Positions 16,982 through 24,343 are shown, counted from the stretch's first letter. The stretch is DNA of 64,000 nt from Flavobacterium humi (GCF_004745595.1 NZ_SRLH01000009.1:124001-188000), one strand, 5' to 3'. Numbers and translations: made by a program. The notes: generated by a model from the letters alone, not told the origin.

Positions 16982-17215
16982 TTAATTACAGCCACAGCCT
17001 CCGCCGCTTTTTCCTGCATTAGCCCCGGAAGCTCCTTCTCGGTAGGATTGAAAGCTCAATTCTGTCTTTTCGATTTTCCTGTTGGAAAGGACCATTTCAG
17101 AATCGTTTATCTTTCCTTTTTGATATTCTTTTACCGAAGTGCAGGAGGTTAGCAAAACACTTGTCATGGCAAGGCTACAAAGCAGTGCTGGAATTTTTGA
17201 AACTCTTTTTTTCAT
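16982..17215 (-). CDS. DUF4266 lipoprotein with GCGC tail
   Basis: 77 residues. Lipobox LLTS-C25 after a signal peptide, a short conserved core (VKEYQKGKINDSEMVLSNRK ... SYREGASGA) and a Gly-rich end GGGCGCN with C74 and C76. The core and the terminal Cys pair match DUF4266. The start overlaps the ApbE stop by 4 bases (ATGA), so translation is coupled. The Cys pair could bind metal or accept electrons; this is inferred. Confidence 0.88.
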   Translation of the reverse strand: MKKRVSKIPALLCSLAMTSVLLTSCTSVKEYQKGKINDSEMVLSNRKIEKTELSFQSYREGASGANAGKSGGGCGCN

Positions 17216-18162
17216 TTCAGGTTAATGTTTTTTGAAGTGTAAATCGTATTGTTGTCGTCAATGATAATGCAATATATATCCGGGATTTGATCTATTAAAT
17301 ACAAACCTGCCTTGATCCCCATAACGGCTATTGGGGTTGCCATTGCATCTGCAAACTCGGCATTGGCTGCAATGACAGTGACACTTTTTATTCCGGTTAT
17401 TGGCAATCCTGTTTTAGGATTAATCGTATGCGAATATTTTGTACCCTTAATAGTTACGAATTTTTCATAATTCCCGGAAGTAGCGACTGCTTTATCGGAT
17501 ACCTCCATATACGAAAAAGGAGCAGCCGGTGCATCAGGATCGGCTACACCAATGGTCCATTTTTTGCCATTAGGCTGGAATCCCCATGCGCTCAAATCTC
17601 CACTGGCATTAATAATTCCGCTTTGGACATTGTGCTTAAGCAACACTAGTTTGGCCATTTCAGCTGCATATCCTTTTCCTATTCCCCCAAAACCAATCCG
17701 CATTCCTTTTTCTTTTAAAAATACAGTTGTGTTTTCTTTGTCAAGGATAATATTCCGGTAATCAATAAGATGCACCATTTTTAAAGCTGTAGCAGCATCT
17801 GGCAGTTTGGTCATTGATTTGTCAAAATTCCAAAGACTCTTATCAATGCTTCCGTAAGAAATATCAAATGCACCTTGTGTTATTTTAGAAATCCCAATAC
17901 ATCTTTCAATGAGATTGAAAACTTCAAGACTTACTGTAACTGGTCGGATTCCTGCGTTTTCATTAATCAGATTGGTTTGGCTGTCATTCTTATAAGTAGT
18001 CAAAAGCTGTTCAATCCTCCTGATTTCTGCAACAGCAAGACAAATACTTTCATTTCCTTCCTTCTCATTTTCAGCCACAACTGTAATAGTAAACTGGTTT
18101 CCCATGAGCTTCAGGGATTGCGAGTATTGCTGCAATTGCACTATGTTATTTTTTGCTGTCAC
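17212..18162 (-). CDS. apbE: ApbE-type FAD:protein FMN transferase
   Basis: 316 residues. ApbE transfers FMN from FAD onto Thr/Ser of target proteins with magnesium. Visible family blocks are the central GIGKGYAAEMAKLVL...GIINASGDLSAWG, ATSGNYEKF, HTINPKTGLPI and the metal-site region EFADAMATPIAVMG. No signal peptide or lipobox is seen at the start (MTAKNNIVQLQQYSQ), unlike usual periplasmic ApbE. No alternative start with a signal is available because the gene begins inside the thioredoxin gene (17-base overlap). It may act before export, or the signal may be lost. Confidence 0.88.
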   Translation of the reverse strand: MTAKNNIVQLQQYSQSLKLMGNQFTITVVAENEKEGNESICLAVAEIRRIEQLLTTYKNDSQTNLINENAGIRPVTVSLEVFNLIERCIGISKITQGAFDISYGSIDKSLWNFDKSMTKLPDAATALKMVHLIDYRNIILDKENTTVFLKEKGMRIGFGGIGKGYAAEMAKLVLLKHNVQSGIINASGDLSAWGFQPNGKKWTIGVADPDAPAAPFSYMEVSDKAVATSGNYEKFVTIKGTKYSHTINPKTGLPITGIKSVTVIAANAEFADAMATPIAVMGIKAGLYLIDQIPDIYCIIIDDNNTIYTSKNINLK

Positions 18163-18580
18163 AAATTGCTTTTATTTCGGCAGTCCATTGTTCAGGAGTA
18201 GTTTCCGGTTTACCACTCCAGGTTTTTAGTACTTTGCCATCAGCGTTTAGAAGCAGGGTTAGAGGGAAACTCCCTTCTTTATTATATATTTCGGCTAAAG
18301 CCTCATTACGTCTGACCTGTTCAGGGGTTCCTATGTTTTTCTTTTTTCTTGGAAAATCAGCATTAACAAGCACCAGGTTTTCATTTGCCATATCAGTAAA
18401 AACCTGACTTTCAATGTATTCTTTGCGTAGTAGAATGCATGGCCCACACCAATCAGAACCGGAGAAGTTCAACAAAATCAATTCATTTTTTTCTTTTGCA
18501 ATTTTTTTAGCATTATTAAAATCTGGCTCCCATTGTACCGGAAGTGCTAGTAGTAAAAGGAATAGTGCAATTAGTTTCAT
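18146..18580 (-). CDS. Exported thioredoxin-like protein
   Basis: 144 residues. Short signal peptide (MKLIALFLLLLALPVQW) and thioredoxin fold with active site W44-C45-G-P-C48 in LNFSGSDWCGPC, and the cis-Pro region GSFPLTLLLNADGKVL. It is first in the operon with apbE, DUF4266 and DUF3570, overlapping apbE. Probable role: thiol redox of an envelope protein of the same operon, perhaps the DUF4266 Cys pair (inferred). Confidence 0.9.
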   Translation of the reverse strand: MKLIALFLLLLALPVQWEPDFNNAKKIAKEKNELILLNFSGSDWCGPCILLRKEYIESQVFTDMANENLVLVNADFPRKKKNIGTPEQVRRNEALAEIYNKEGSFPLTLLLNADGKVLKTWSGKPETTPEQWTAEIKAICDSKK

Positions 18581-18778
18581 TTTTTAATTTTATTTTTAGA
18601 TACTTACTAAATAACGGATTATACTCTATTTTGTTTTTTGCCTTTCTTAAGATTACATTAATTTTTTAAGAAGTGGAAACACCTAAAAAACGGTCTGCCA
18701 AAACAGATAAAGGCTCCACATTAAGCATTTCACTCTAATAATAACTTTTCGATTCCCATTGTATTTAATTGCTTACAC

Positions 18779-19189
18779 TTATTCGGGATCATTGTTAATT
18801 TTCTTTACACCGCCGAAATTTGTTTTTAATAATTCCTTTATTTGAAACTGGGTTTTGTTACGGCAGGCATTCTTCCAATCTTTATAATCATAAATATGAA
18901 TCTGTTGTGCATAAATATTGGTTGTAAATGCAATTCTGGAGATTAAAAACTTATATTGTTTTACCATATGGGAAATATGCCGGTCCGGAACCACAATAAG
19001 TATTGTTTCCCAAGTAAGATAATCTTTCGGAATATCCTCTCTTTGATTGAGTCCTAGGTATTCAAAAAAAGCAATTATTTTTTGATCATTCAGCTTATCA
19101 ATCTTTGCATCTATATTTTTAATAACCTGTAAAACCTTTTCATCTGCAATACTATCCATTGCTGTAATTTCTACTTTTAGAATTTCCAA
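18779..19189 (-). CDS. Hypothetical protein, 136 residues
   Basis: Not recognised. No signal peptide or membrane helix. A helical charged N-terminus (about 1-45) is followed by an alpha/beta part (WETILIVVPDRHISHMVKQYKFLISRIAF). A later ATG at 19159 (MDSIADEKV) is an alternative start. It lies alone between the thioredoxin operon and hairpin repeats at the edge of the tRNA-borne island, and is AT-rich like accessory genes. Confidence 0.55.
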   Translation of the reverse strand: MEILKVEITAMDSIADEKVLQVIKNIDAKIDKLNDQKIIAFFEYLGLNQREDIPKDYLTWETILIVVPDRHISHMVKQYKFLISRIAFTTNIYAQQIHIYDYKDWKNACRNKTQFQIKELLKTNFGGVKKINNDPE

Positions 19190-19294
19190 ATAAAATTACC
19201 ATAAAATAATATCCGTTATAAAAAAAACCGGTTAGAATGATTCTAAATTTTATACTGCTTTGTAGATTAGAATTGCTGAAGAAGTTATCTTCCA

Positions 19295-19416
19295 TTTGTG
19301 GCAAAATTTTTTGAAATTATTTTTTTGCCACAACTTTTGTGGCAATTTTTTTCTGTTACACTTTTTTGCCACAGTTTTTGTGGCAAAATTGTTTGATTTA
19401 TTTTTTTTGCCACAAC
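19295..19416. repeat. Dispersed hairpin repeat, copies 4-6 in tandem
   Basis: Three tandem units of about 40 bases: 19295-19334, 19336-19374 and 19375-19416. Each begins TTTGTGGCAA and ends TTTTTTGCCACA. The third is nearly identical to copy 1 at 8811 (AAAATTGTTTG in the middle). They end 24 bases before the left boundary repeat of the tRNA island. Confidence 0.78.
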
Positions 19417-19440
19417 TCAAAGAAAACAATCATTATCAAA

Positions 19441-19525
19441 AACAAAAAAACCCTAACTAATCAAATAGTTAGGGTTTTTCTTGTAGCGAAGACGGGAGTT
19501 GAACCCGTGACCTCAGGGTTATGAA
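19441..19525 (-). repeat. Left att-like repeat: truncated tRNA-Met 3' half plus terminator
   Basis: Matches 22150-22235 with a single indel (5 versus 6 T after GGG). It includes the tRNA terminator stem CCCTAACTA / TAGTTAGGG and tRNA bases from the T arm to the anticodon loop. It diverges after GTTATGAA, directly followed by the palindrome CTAATATTAG (19526-19535). It has no 5' tRNA half and cannot give a tRNA. Confidence 0.9.
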
Positions 19526-19550
19526 CTAATATTAGACGCGGTAATTGTTT

Positions 19551-19612
19551 GTATCGTGTTTAGTATTAGGATTTTTAAAAGCTAATACTGTTTTGATACG
19601 TTTTTAGCTTTT
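19551..19612. repeat. Nested inverted repeats inside the left island end
   Basis: GTATC (19551) and AGTATTAG (19562-19569) mirror CTAATACT (19582-19589) and GATAC (19595-19599). A second overlapping pair AAAAGCTAA / TTAGCTTTT spans 19577-19612. They could be recombinase arm sites or a terminator for the HEPN gene. Confidence 0.5.
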
Positions 19613-19689
19613 TTCATCACTCCATTTTGCAACTCCTTATTTTTCTATTATTATGGTAAAATTTACCCCTAGAATTATTGTTGTATACT

Positions 19690-20544
19690 CTATTTAAAAA
19701 TAGCAGTTTCAAAGTCTTCTTCATTAATAACTTTGTTATTTTCAATCATGGAAACAACTAATTCAGCAAGTAAACTAAAAGAGCCAATTAATGCTTTTTC
19801 AATTTCAGATTCTTTTATGTTAGAGCCATGGACAACTTTTGAGCGCAAGCCGTATAGGCTTTTGATTTCTTTAAATTTTATAACTCTTTTCTCACCTCGT
19901 TCGCATAGTAATGATGATATACTTAATGATAACCGGTAAGTAATTTCTGTTGAAACATCAACTATACTTTCAATTGCTGCCCAAATAATTGCAATAGCAC
20001 TTTTGATATCCACGCAATATCTCCAAGAATTTATTACTTCTATTGCATATCTAAATTTTTCATACTTAAATGCTAAAACATTGCATATCTCAAAATGCTT
20101 TCTAATCCAATCTATATCTACGTTGTGAATTTCGGTTTCTTGCAGGTTTTTTGCTTGAATCATACTAACGTGATAATCGCAAAGACCTGCTTGGATATCT
20201 TTAGGGTCTTTCAAATTGTTCCAAGAACGATTTAATAAAGCAACTGAATTGATTCCTGTTTTATTTCTTAAGACAAATAAAGTATTTAGTAGCCAAGCTC
20301 TATTTAAAATATCATAACCAAAAGTGGATTCATTTTCTGAGCTGACGATTTCAAATGTATTTTGTAGATAGCAGAAAGGTTCAACTAATGACCATTCTTT
20401 AAAACCTTTGGCTCCCAATCCTGCTAATTCAAATACTGATAATTTGCTAATCTTTCTGATGGTTAGATATGGTAATATTTCTATTTCATTTTCTTTGAAA
20501 TAGATTCCATTCGCTAAGATAAACCATGTTTCTTTTATTGTCAT
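19690..20544 (-). CDS. HEPN (Apea-like) domain protein, putative RNase toxin
   Basis: 284 residues, cytosolic. The C-terminal part fits an Apea-type HEPN domain: helix AIAIIWAAIESIVD (about 184-197, E192), a Ser/Leu-rich helix ITYRLSLSISSLL, then IKSLYGLRSKVVHG with the R234-x4-H239 motif that forms the RNase active site in HEPN proteins. The N-terminal 170 residues are unrecognised. It starts 25 bases after the AbiH stop in one operon. HEPN proteins of this kind cleave RNA in anti-phage or toxin systems; that function here is inferred. Confidence 0.75.
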   Translation of the reverse strand: MTIKETWFILANGIYFKENEIEILPYLTIRKISKLSVFELAGLGAKGFKEWSLVEPFCYLQNTFEIVSSENESTFGYDILNRAWLLNTLFVLRNKTGINSVALLNRSWNNLKDPKDIQAGLCDYHVSMIQAKNLQETEIHNVDIDWIRKHFEICNVLAFKYEKFRYAIEVINSWRYCVDIKSAIAIIWAAIESIVDVSTEITYRLSLSISSLLCERGEKRVIKFKEIKSLYGLRSKVVHGSNIKESEIEKALIGSFSLLAELVVSMIENNKVINEEDFETAIFK

Positions 20545-20569
20545 TAGAAAAAGTGATTGATAGAGAAAA

Positions 20570-21841
20570 TTATGTTAAAGGTTCACAGTATTCTTTATTT
20601 ACTACCTTGTCTCTCAAAACTGCTTTGTTGCTAAAATTTCTTGTAATGTTTCTTACTATTTCACTGTAGTTGTCATTAGTTGCTCTTTTGTGATAGAAAG
20701 GCTTTATTGAAACGCAATTTTTATGTTCAAAAAGGGTACTTAAAAGTGTTCTGTCTGAATTTCCGCAGGAATGTCCAAAAATGAATATTTGGTAGTCGCC
20801 ACTATTTAAAAACTCTAACAATTTTTTGTAATTATCTGTTTCTAAATACTTAATTGATTTGATATTTTCAAGATAAGTATTGTCGTTTAGATTTTCAATC
20901 GATTTATAATCTTCATCTATTTCATCTCCAAAGCCAAAAATGACATTATTATTATCTCTTTGGTTAGTAGTCCCATGAATATGAATTACATTTTTTTCTA
21001 CATTTCTGTTAAAATTTCCCGAAAGGTCAAGCCAAGAAACGTTATAATATAAATTTTCTGTAAATGTATAATTGAAATTCAAAAATAAAATTTCAGTTGG
21101 TTGTAAGTTGAAATAATTAATAGCAGAATCAGAAAGTAATCTTTTTCTTATAGTGTTTATTGGGTCACTTTTTCCTATTGTAGATATTAGAGAACGTTTT
21201 TTTTCATTTATATCCTCCATCGTTATGTTTCCAGAATTAATAGCCTTAAGGTCATCCCTAATATTTTGATATTCAAACTCAACTTTTTTGTTAATGGATG
21301 CTTCTGTAAAATCTTTTAATTTAAAATCAGAATATACCTTTTTTGTAATAGCTTTTTTTAGATGGTTATTAGCACTGTCTCTGCTAAAGCTTTCATTGAA
21401 GGTATGTTCTATTTTTTGTAAATATATTTCTAATAGTTTTTGTATTTCGGTAAAATCATAGTTTAATTGAGCTATCTTATATTTGCATTTTTCATCTTTA
21501 AACGACTCTTTTAGTAATAAGTAATACTCATTTTCAATGTCAACCCAATTTTGAATTTGTTTTTTCTGATTTATTTTTTCAAGAAATCTATTTTTAAAAG
21601 TTATTAAACTTCCATGTGATTTTAATATTTGAACCAATTCCTCAAAATTAGTAATTGATGACAAATAAATACCTGGCGGTTTTCGGGTTATTTTAAGTTC
21701 TGAATTTTCAAAAGTTATTTCTGTAGATGAGCTAATATTCGATATTACATTTGTCCAATAATCGTTAATAAAATCATTATAGCTCGTTCTCATTCCATGA
21801 GCTAAATCAAATCCGTTTCCGATAAGTATTATTCTATTCAT
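20570..21841 (-). CDS. AbiH family abortive-infection protein
   Basis: 423 residues, cytosolic. Family blocks are the N-terminal ILIGNGFDLAHGMRTSYNDF (GNGFD 8-12), LNFNYTFTEN (254-263), HIHGTTN (287-293), FGFGDEID and IFGHSCGNSDRTLL (about 354-367). Lactococcal AbiH blocks phage growth by abortive infection. The order GNGFD, NYT, HIHG, GHS..D recalls the SIR2/Rossmann layout (GAG, TTNYD, HG, G.S..D), which suggests nucleotide or NAD binding; this is a reading by eye. It is the first gene of the island operon and pairs with the HEPN gene. Confidence 0.85.
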   Translation of the reverse strand: MNRIILIGNGFDLAHGMRTSYNDFINDYWTNVISNISSSTEITFENSELKITRKPPGIYLSSITNFEELVQILKSHGSLITFKNRFLEKINQKKQIQNWVDIENEYYLLLKESFKDEKCKYKIAQLNYDFTEIQKLLEIYLQKIEHTFNESFSRDSANNHLKKAITKKVYSDFKLKDFTEASINKKVEFEYQNIRDDLKAINSGNITMEDINEKKRSLISTIGKSDPINTIRKRLLSDSAINYFNLQPTEILFLNFNYTFTENLYYNVSWLDLSGNFNRNVEKNVIHIHGTTNQRDNNNVIFGFGDEIDEDYKSIENLNDNTYLENIKSIKYLETDNYKKLLEFLNSGDYQIFIFGHSCGNSDRTLLSTLFEHKNCVSIKPFYHKRATNDNYSEIVRNITRNFSNKAVLRDKVVNKEYCEPLT

Positions 21842-22149
21842 TTTTTCCTTATTAACCGAACTATTGTATTATCTTTTGTGAAAGTATGAAAATAAAATTG
21901 TAAAACAAACGCTAATAAATTTATGCCTATTCTTTTGTTTGGAGCAAGAATAAGGGCCGGGAAACTTATTAATTAATCCCCGATAGCGCGGATTTGCAAT
22001 CCGTGCCAAGCGTCTAGAAAGGAAATATTTCAAAAAAGGAACTTCTATTAGGCAAATGATTTGTTTTAGAAATTAAGGTCTTGGAATAGTCCTCATTCCA
22101 ATTCCTCACTTTAAAGCTGTATAGTTTGATGGGTTCAGAATCTAAAAAC
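21842..22149. other. Right end of the island, non-coding
   Basis: 308 bases with no gene. It holds a REP-like hairpin CGCGGATT-TGC-AATCCGTG (21987-22005) preceded by CCCCGATAG, and a 7-base inverted repeat TTGGAAT / ATTCCAA (22081-22101). No integrase remnant was found, although integrases usually lie here next to the tRNA 3' end. No exact promoter box was seen for the abiH gene. Confidence 0.55.
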
Positions 22150-22235
22150 AACAAAAAAACCCTAACTAATCAAATAGTTAGGGTTTTTTCTTGTAGCGAA
22201 GACGGGAGTTGAACCCGTGACCTCAGGGTTATGAA
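22150..22235 (-). repeat. Right att-like repeat within tRNA-Met and its terminator
   Basis: The partner of 19441-19525. It contains the tRNA terminator (CCCTAACTA / TAGTTAGGG, 22160-22184) and the 3' half of the intact tRNA gene, so insertion restored the tRNA. Confidence 0.9.
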
Positions 22236-22267
22236 TCCTGCGCTCTAACCGACTGAGCTACCTCGCC
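22194..22267 (-). tRNA. tRNA-Met (CAT anticodon, elongator type)
   Basis: 74 bases folding as a cloverleaf: acceptor GGCGAGG / CTTCGCT (two G-U pairs), D arm GCTC...GAGC, anticodon loop TTCATAA with CAT, T arm ACGGG-TTCAACT-CCCGT, discriminator A. The CCA end is not encoded (CAA follows). GTAGCTCAG and the standard acceptor pairing fit elongator Met rather than initiator; Ile2 (lysidine) is not fully excluded. It is the integration target of the neighbouring island. Confidence 0.92.
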
Positions 22268-22301
22268 ATGTATTCGGTTATTGCATCTCTCAATGCGGGT
22301 G

Positions 22302-22331
22302 CAAATATAACACTATATTTAAAGGTTGCAA
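22302..22331 (-). promoter_or_regulatory. Promoter of tRNA-Met
   Basis: On the minus strand TTG (22331-22329) and TATATTTG (22309-22302) are spaced by 19 bases, placing the start about 30 bases before the tRNA 5' end. Confidence 0.7.
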
Positions 22332-22413
22332 ATATATTTTTAAAAAATATTAATGTTAAAAATATTTTTTTTTCAAATCATAATTGTATATATTTCGTAA
22401 AAATAAATTTTAA

Positions 22414-22806
22414 ATGGAAACCAAAATACGCTACGAACTCGAATTCCCCATAAACTCCTCACCTCAACTTTTATACCAATACATTTCGACTCCTTCCGGC
22501 CTACAGGAATGGTTTGCGGACAATGTCAACTCCCGTGGCGAATTTTTTACCTTTATCTGGAACGATTCCCAGGAAAAAGCCAGGCTGTACTCCAAGAAAA
22601 CCGGGGAAAAGATCAAATTTAAATGGATTGACGAAGACAACCACGATACGGACTACTTTTTTGAAATGCGCATCCTGGTGGATGAAATCACCAAGGACGT
22701 GTCCTTAATGGTTGTGGATTATGCCGAGGAAAACGATATCGAAGAATCAAAGCTACTCTGGGAAAACCAGGTGTCGGACCTGAAACATGTAATTGGTTCT
22801 GTCTAG
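22414..22806 (+). CDS. START-like (SRPBCC/AHSA1-type) protein
   Basis: 130 residues, cytosolic. It has the small ligand-pocket fold of the AHSA1/START-like group: PQLLYQYISTPSGLQEWFADNV at the N-terminus, then alternating strands (FFTFIWN, KIKFKWIDED, YFFEMRI) and a C-terminal helix (WENQVSDLKHVIG). Ligand unknown. A small terminator follows before the aminotransferase gene. Confidence 0.85.
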   Translation: METKIRYELEFPINSSPQLLYQYISTPSGLQEWFADNVNSRGEFFTFIWNDSQEKARLYSKKTGEKIKFKWIDEDNHDTDYFFEMRILVDEITKDVSLMVVDYAEENDIEESKLLWENQVSDLKHVIGSV

Positions 22807-22834
22807 CTTTTAACGTTTATAACCCGTATATTTG

Positions 22835-22861
22835 CCCTGTAATTTTTTTCAGGGCTTTTTT
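22835..22861 (+). terminator. Terminator after the START-like gene
   Basis: CCCTG (22835-22839) / CAGGG (22850-22854) then C and six T, ending at the aminotransferase start codon. A -7-like box TATATTTG overlaps at 22827-22834. Confidence 0.65.
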
Positions 22862-23671
22862 ATGCAACATTCTTTCCTTCAAAACAACCGCGCGTTCCTG
22901 TATGGCGATGCCGTTTTTGAAACCGTAAAAATCATAGATGGTAAAATCCTTTTTTTGGAAGATCATTATTTCAGGCTGATGGCTTCGATGCGGATTTTGC
23001 GAATGGAAATCCCCATGAATTTCACTATGGAACATTTTGAGAGTGAAATTTTAAGGGCCGTGCAATCCGAAAGTGCCGAAGCTTCAGCCCGGGCAAGGAT
23101 TACCGTATATCGCAACGATGGTGGGTTTTACCTACCTGTTGACAATACTATTTCCTACCAAATTTCGGTTTCAAAGATTGAAAAACCATTGTATGAATTT
23201 GAAAGACAGGCATACGAAGTGGATATCTACAAGGATTTTCATGTCTCGAAGCAACTCATTTCGACACTAAAGACCACTAATAAGCTCATCCATATCACGG
23301 GCAGTATTTATGCCGATGAAAACGGTTTGGACAATTGCCTTTTGCTTAACGAAGAAAAAAACGTGGCCGAGGCCCTGCAAGGCAACATTTTTATGCTCAA
23401 GGACGGCATTTTAAGCACGCCTCCGCTTTCCGAAGGATGTTTGAACGGCATTATGCGCAAACAAATTTTGACGCTGGCCAGGACCTTTGAAAACATTGAA
23501 GTGGCCGAAGCGCCGATTTCTCCTTTTGATTTGCAGAAAGCCGACGAATTATTCCTTACAAACGTGATAAAAGGCATCCAGCCGATAACCAAATACCGCA
23601 AAAAGGAATTTGAAACCGTTTTTGCCGGTCAGCTTATGGCGAAATTGAATGCGAAAGTAAGGCTAGGCTAA
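22862..23671 (+). CDS. Class IV aminotransferase (PabC/IlvE-like)
   Basis: About 269 residues. PLP fold-type IV features: RAFLYGDAVFETVKIIDGKILFLEDHYFRLMAS (phosphate and Arg region), the PLP lysine in STLKTTNKL and the end motif DELFLTNVIKGIQPI. Length fits aminodeoxychorismate lyase (folate) as well as branched-chain aminotransferase; context does not decide. ATG 22862 is chosen; the longer frame from 22832 would need TTG and read through the terminator hairpin. It converges with the YqgE gene, overlapping by 4 bases. Confidence 0.85.
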   Translation: MQHSFLQNNRAFLYGDAVFETVKIIDGKILFLEDHYFRLMASMRILRMEIPMNFTMEHFESEILRAVQSESAEASARARITVYRNDGGFYLPVDNTISYQISVSKIEKPLYEFERQAYEVDIYKDFHVSKQLISTLKTTNKLIHITGSIYADENGLDNCLLLNEEKNVAEALQGNIFMLKDGILSTPPLSEGCLNGIMRKQILTLARTFENIEVAEAPISPFDLQKADELFLTNVIKGIQPITKYRKKEFETVFAGQLMAKLNAKVRLG

Positions 23672-24228
23672 TTGAAAATCGGGTTTTCGGGGGCATTGGA
23701 CCAAATCAGGTAATCGCCGCCCTGCTCCATAATTTTCTCTTTCCAGAAATCGGTTGAGGATTTTCCAATAATTTTATTGCGGAGGCCGTTTTCGGAAATA
23801 ATCCAGGAATTCGAATCGAGTTCGTTTTGCAGCTGTTCGGCATCCCATCCCGAATATCCCAGGAAGAAACGGATGTTGTTCCTGCTGATCTTGCCTTCGT
23901 TAATCAGGTCTTTGGTCGATTCAAAATCGCCACCCCAAAATATGCCGGAGGAAATCTCGATGCTGTTGGGGATTAATTGAGGGATATTGTGGATAAAATA
24001 CAAGTTGTCCTGTTCTATGGGACCTCCGTTGTAAATTTTGAAAGTAGCTGTTATTTCCGGTATTAAATCCTGTATGGTGTAACCAAGAGGCTTGTTTAAG
24101 ATAAATCCTACTGAACCTTCCTCGTTATGGTCAGCTAGTAAAACCACCGATCTATTGAAAGATAAATCCCCTGTAATAGAAGGTTCTGCCACTAGCAAAT
24201 TTCCTTTTTTTGGCTTTACAGAAATCAT
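23668..24228 (-). CDS. YqgE/AlgH family protein (UPF0301)
   Basis: About 186 residues. Family blocks: PKKGNLLVAEPSITGDLSFNRSVVLLADHNEEGSVGFILNKP, YNGGPIEQDNLYFIHN, FFLGYSGWDAEQLQNEL. Start at ATG 24228 (MISVKPKKG) fits the family; the frame extends upstream to 24258. Cytosolic, of poorly defined role. Confidence 0.93.
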   Translation of the reverse strand: MISVKPKKGNLLVAEPSITGDLSFNRSVVLLADHNEEGSVGFILNKPLGYTIQDLIPEITATFKIYNGGPIEQDNLYFIHNIPQLIPNSIEISSGIFWGGDFESTKDLINEGKISRNNIRFFLGYSGWDAEQLQNELDSNSWIISENGLRNKIIGKSSTDFWKEKIMEQGGDYLIWSNAPENPIFN

Positions 24229-24294
24229 GATATTAAGATTTAGACTTAAATTTAACAAAAATTTTAATTATCCACCAAATTAAATCGTTGAAAA

Positions 24295-24322
24295 GCAAAA
24301 AAAAGCCACGCAATGCGTGGCT
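24295..24322 (-). terminator. Terminator after the HU gene
   Basis: GCCACGC (24305-24311) / GCGTGGC (24315-24321) with 3-base loop, followed on the minus strand by eight T. Confidence 0.85.
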
Positions 24323-24343
24323 CTATTCTTTTATAACAAACTA

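Larger units (their letters stand above)
19441..22235. mobile_element. tRNA-Met integrated genomic island with AbiH/HEPN genes
   Basis: A 2.6-kb segment bounded by 85/86-base direct repeats that carry the 3' half of tRNA-Met from the anticodon loop to past its terminator. The right copy belongs to the intact tRNA (22194-22267); the left copy (19441-19525) is a displaced 3' remnant. This is the classic footprint of site-specific integration into a tRNA gene. Cargo is one minus-strand operon: an AbiH-family gene then a HEPN-type gene. There is no integrase, excisionase or mobilisation gene, so it is either degenerate or moved by an enzyme encoded elsewhere. Confidence 0.85.

Noticed and set aside
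19339..19524. 61-residue open frame in the hairpin repeats and tRNA remnant
   Set aside because: It runs through tandem hairpins and a tRNA fragment on the opposite strand; not a gene.
19441..19525. Second tRNA-Met gene
   Set aside because: Only the 3' half is present; the D arm, the 5' acceptor strand and the 5' half of the anticodon arm are missing.
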